A DNA stretch of 15,778 bases, taken from Acetobacteraceae bacterium. GTDB taxonomy: Bacteria; Pseudomonadota; Alphaproteobacteria; Acetobacterales; Acetobacteraceae. The first letter of the stretch is position 1. The number at the start of each line of letters is the position of its first letter. The notes beneath the pieces are model-generated. The model ran no database searches. It had not been told where the DNA came from and was given only the letters and a program-made list of their open reading frames with translations. The stretch lies in the NCBI GenBank assembly GCA_003164305.1, contig PLSZ01000271.1, positions 1 through 15,778 on the forward strand. Reading direction: 5' to 3'. Positions 13,879 to 15,778 of the stretch are shown here, piece after piece. The translations under genes were made by a program, and so were the position numbers.

Positions 13879-15075
13879 ATGTCAGACCTGACAGCCAACG
13901 TTTGGCCGAACGATCCGATCCCCGCGACGGGCCCGTTGCGCGGCATCCGGATCCTGGATCTGACCACCGTTGTCATGGGCCCCTCCGCCACACAGCTTTT
14001 GGGTGATCTTGGAGCCGACGTTGTAAAAATCGAATCTCCGGCGGGGGACTCGATGCGATGGATCGGTCCGTGGCGGCATGCCGGCATGGGGCCGTTGTTT
14101 TTAAACGCCAATCGTAACAAACGCGGCATCGTGCTGGACCTGAAAACGCCGGAAGGACGGACGTCGGTGCTGGCGCTCGCGCATCGGGCGGACGTTTTGG
14201 TGTCCAATGTTCGTCCTGACGGACTTCGCCGACTGGGTCTGGATTACGCTTCTGTCCGCGCCATCAATCCGAGGATCGTTTATTGCTCCGCGGTCGGTTA
14301 TGGCGCCGGCGGTCCGGATGCGGGGAAAGGGGTCTACGACGACCTGATGCAGGCCGCGTCAGGCATCGCGGGGTTGTTTGGCGCGGTGGATGGCGCGCCG
14401 CGATACGCGCCAATCAATGTCTGCGATCGCGTGGTGGGACTTTATGTGGCCAACGCCATCACCGCGGCATTGCTATATCGCGCCACCTCGGGCGAAGGGC
14501 AGTCGATCGAAGTACCGATGTTCGAAACGATGGCGCAGTTCGTCCTGGCCGATCATATCGGAGGCAGCGCGTTTGTTCCGCCGGAGGGTGAGATGGGCTA
14601 CCGGCGATTGCTTTCCGGCACCCGCGGGCCGTATCGGACGAAGGACGGGTATCTCGCCATTGTCGTTTATACGGATCGGCACTGGCGGGCTTTCTCCGAC
14701 CTCCTTGGCCAGCCCGGTCTGATGGAAACCGACGGCCGCTTTCGCTCACAGGAAACCCGCACGCGCCACGCGGCGGAGGTTGGCGCCTTCCTGGCCGGGC
14801 AACTGCCGGATCGCACCAACGCGGAATGGCTGGACGTGCTGCACGGCATCGACATCCCGGCCTGTCCGGTCAACACGATCGAAGCTTTGTTCGACGACCC
14901 GCATCTGACAGCCGTCGGTTTCTTCCAGGAGATGGAGCATCCAACGGAAGGCCGTCTCACGGTCAGCCGTTTTCCGATCGGCTTCAGCGCCTCGCCCGCG
15001 TCCGTTCGCCGGTTGGCTCCCAACCTCGGAGAGCATAACGACGAAGTATTGGGGTTGGCGAATCGTAACGACTAA
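13879..15075 (+). CDS. class III CoA-transferase, CaiB/BaiF family
   Basis: Cytoplasmic CoA-transferase of 398 residues (family about 400) that moves CoA between carboxylic acids; acceptor and donor cannot be told from sequence. Visible family features: N-terminal LRGIRILDLTTVVMGPSATQ (20-39), LGADVVKIE (44-52), NRNKRGIVLDLK (79-90), VSNVRPDGLRRLGLDY (108-123), the QAASGIAGLFG segment (158-168), Asp183 in NVCDRVVG at the position of the catalytic Asp that forms the acyl anhydride, and GEGQSIEVPMFE. The start chosen is ATG 13879, with GGGGAG at a spacing of 6; an earlier ATG at 13837 lacks a ribosome site and adds a non-conserved stretch. It is alone on this strand with its own promoter and inverted repeat, divergent from the MFS operon. 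Its 3' end overlaps the convergent IclR gene by 4 bases. It may activate an acid imported by the MFS protein (inference). Confidence 0.9.
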   Translation: MSDLTANVWPNDPIPATGPLRGIRILDLTTVVMGPSATQLLGDLGADVVKIESPAGDSMRWIGPWRHAGMGPLFLNANRNKRGIVLDLKTPEGRTSVLALAHRADVLVSNVRPDGLRRLGLDYASVRAINPRIVYCSAVGYGAGGPDAGKGVYDDLMQAASGIAGLFGAVDGAPRYAPINVCDRVVGLYVANAITAALLYRATSGEGQSIEVPMFETMAQFVLADHIGGSAFVPPEGEMGYRRLLSGTRGPYRTKDGYLAIVVYTDRHWRAFSDLLGQPGLMETDGRFRSQETRTRHAAEVGAFLAGQLPDRTNAEWLDVLHGIDIPACPVNTIEALFDDPHLTAVGFFQEMEHPTEGRLTVSRFPIGFSASPASVRRLAPNLGEHNDEVLGLANRND

Positions 15076-15778
15076 GCGCCGGTTTCGCTGTCACGCTTGC
15101 GACCGGCCTGGGCAGCGAGTTCGTCGCGGGTTGCCAGCATCAGGCAAACGTTGGTGACCAGGCCGACAGCTTGTTCCAATTTAGGGTCCAGGCGAGAGGC
15201 AGGCCCAGCGATGGTGACGATGTAAGTGGCGGTGTTCCAGCGGAAGGGGGCAGAGAGAGTTGTCACGCCTTCGAGACTTTCGCCCTGGTTGAGATACCAG
15301 CCGCGTTCGCGGCCGAGCAGGACGCTTTCCCGCAACGCGGCTTTCGCGGTGATGGTTCGATCGGTTAACGGCTTCAACGTGACGTTTCTGAGCGCGGCAT
15401 CCAGCGCGGTGTCGTCCAACGAACCCAGAATCGCCTTGCCGCCGGAGGTCGCGTAGAGGCTTCTCACCTGCTCCCCCACCTTGATCAGAAAACGCAATGG
15501 ATGCGTAGGCTCGAACGCCAGCAGATAGGTGGCCTGAAGTCCGGAGACTTTCGCCAGCAGAACCGACTCCTCAAGGGTATCCCGCAGCGATCGCAACAAC
15601 AGTTCGGCGCGCAGGACGACGGGATCGTTGTCGCCGATTTCCCGCCCCAGTTGCTGCAGCCGCAGCGTCGGATAAAACCCCGCCCTGGGCGCGAGTTCGT
15701 AGATGTAGCCTCGCGCTTGCATGGCGCGAAGGACGTCATGGCAACTCGACACCGGAATTTTCATCAGGCGAGCGACGT
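15072..15778 (-). CDS. IclR-family transcriptional regulator (5' partial)
   Basis: DNA-binding regulator with an N-terminal winged helix-turn-helix and a C-terminal effector domain. The frame is open to the right window edge, and the visible start (VARLMKIPVSSCHDVLRAM) is the second half of the HTH, so the ATG at 15764 is internal and roughly the first 20-40 residues are missing. The wing (RGYIYELAPRAGFYPTLRLQQLG) and linker follow. The effector domain includes YATSGGKAILGSL (family: ATA.GKA.LA), RERGWYLNQGESLEGVTTLSAPF (family: GYA...EE...G...IAAP) and the C-terminal helix with MLATRDELAAQ. It is convergent with the CoA-transferase (stop codons overlap, 15072-15075). IclR proteins commonly regulate neighbouring catabolic genes, so control of the CoA-transferase and perhaps the divergent MFS operon is likely. 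Confidence 0.9.
   Translation of the reverse strand, partial: VARLMKIPVSSCHDVLRAMQARGYIYELAPRAGFYPTLRLQQLGREIGDNDPVVLRAELLLRSLRDTLEESVLLAKVSGLQATYLLAFEPTHPLRFLIKVGEQVRSLYATSGGKAILGSLDDTALDAALRNVTLKPLTDRTITAKAALRESVLLGRERGWYLNQGESLEGVTTLSAPFRWNTATYIVTIAGPASRLDPKLEQAVGLVTNVCLMLATRDELAAQAGRKRDSETGA

Overview
The window is a GC-rich (roughly 60-65% by eye), tightly packed stretch of bacterial chromosome. Protein sequence style, a periplasmic binding protein with an RR-type signal peptide and no lipobox, and a sigma-54-type promoter all suggest a Gram-negative proteobacterium, most likely an alphaproteobacterium. That placement is inference. I see no mobile elements, RNA genes or CRISPR arrays. 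Both ends cut through genes.

Region 1 (1-10244, all + strand) is a purine-nitrogen scavenging block. It opens inside xdhB (large molybdenum subunit of xanthine dehydrogenase), followed by xdhC (cofactor insertion chaperone), guaD (guanine deaminase) and a second, diverged deaminase of the same fold, all joined by 1-4 base stop/start overlaps. After a 154-base gap carrying a good sigma-54 promoter match comes a BMP-family ABC importer (binding protein, double ATPase, two permeases) and then an amidohydrolase of the 8-oxoguanine deaminase type. Read together: purines are imported; guanine is deaminated to xanthine; XDH oxidises hypoxanthine/xanthine to urate; 8-oxoguanine is deaminated directly to urate. 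No uricase or later step is visible in the window. A nitrogen-linked sigma-54 promoter fits such a job.

Region 2 (10249-13576, - strand) converges on region 1 with only 4 bases between stop codons. In transcription order it holds an MFS transporter of the anion:cation symporter type, a small single-domain cupin, and a dihydropyrimidinase/hydantoinase-family cyclic amidase. It looks like uptake and ring opening of a cyclic amide or ureide; the true substrate is unknown.

Region 3 (13577-15778) has a 302-base divergent intergenic region with a strong sigma-70-type promoter and an inverted repeat over the predicted start site, then a class III (CaiB/BaiF) CoA-transferase on +, and finally an IclR-family regulator on -, cut by the window end. 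The CoA-transferase and regulator overlap tail-to-tail by 4 bases. The regulator is the obvious candidate to bind the inverted repeat.

Most of this is recognisable catabolic biology. The least explained parts are the second deaminase, the cupin, the substrate of the hydantoinase/MFS/CoA-transferase group, and the control sites at 3973-3990 and 13772-13824.
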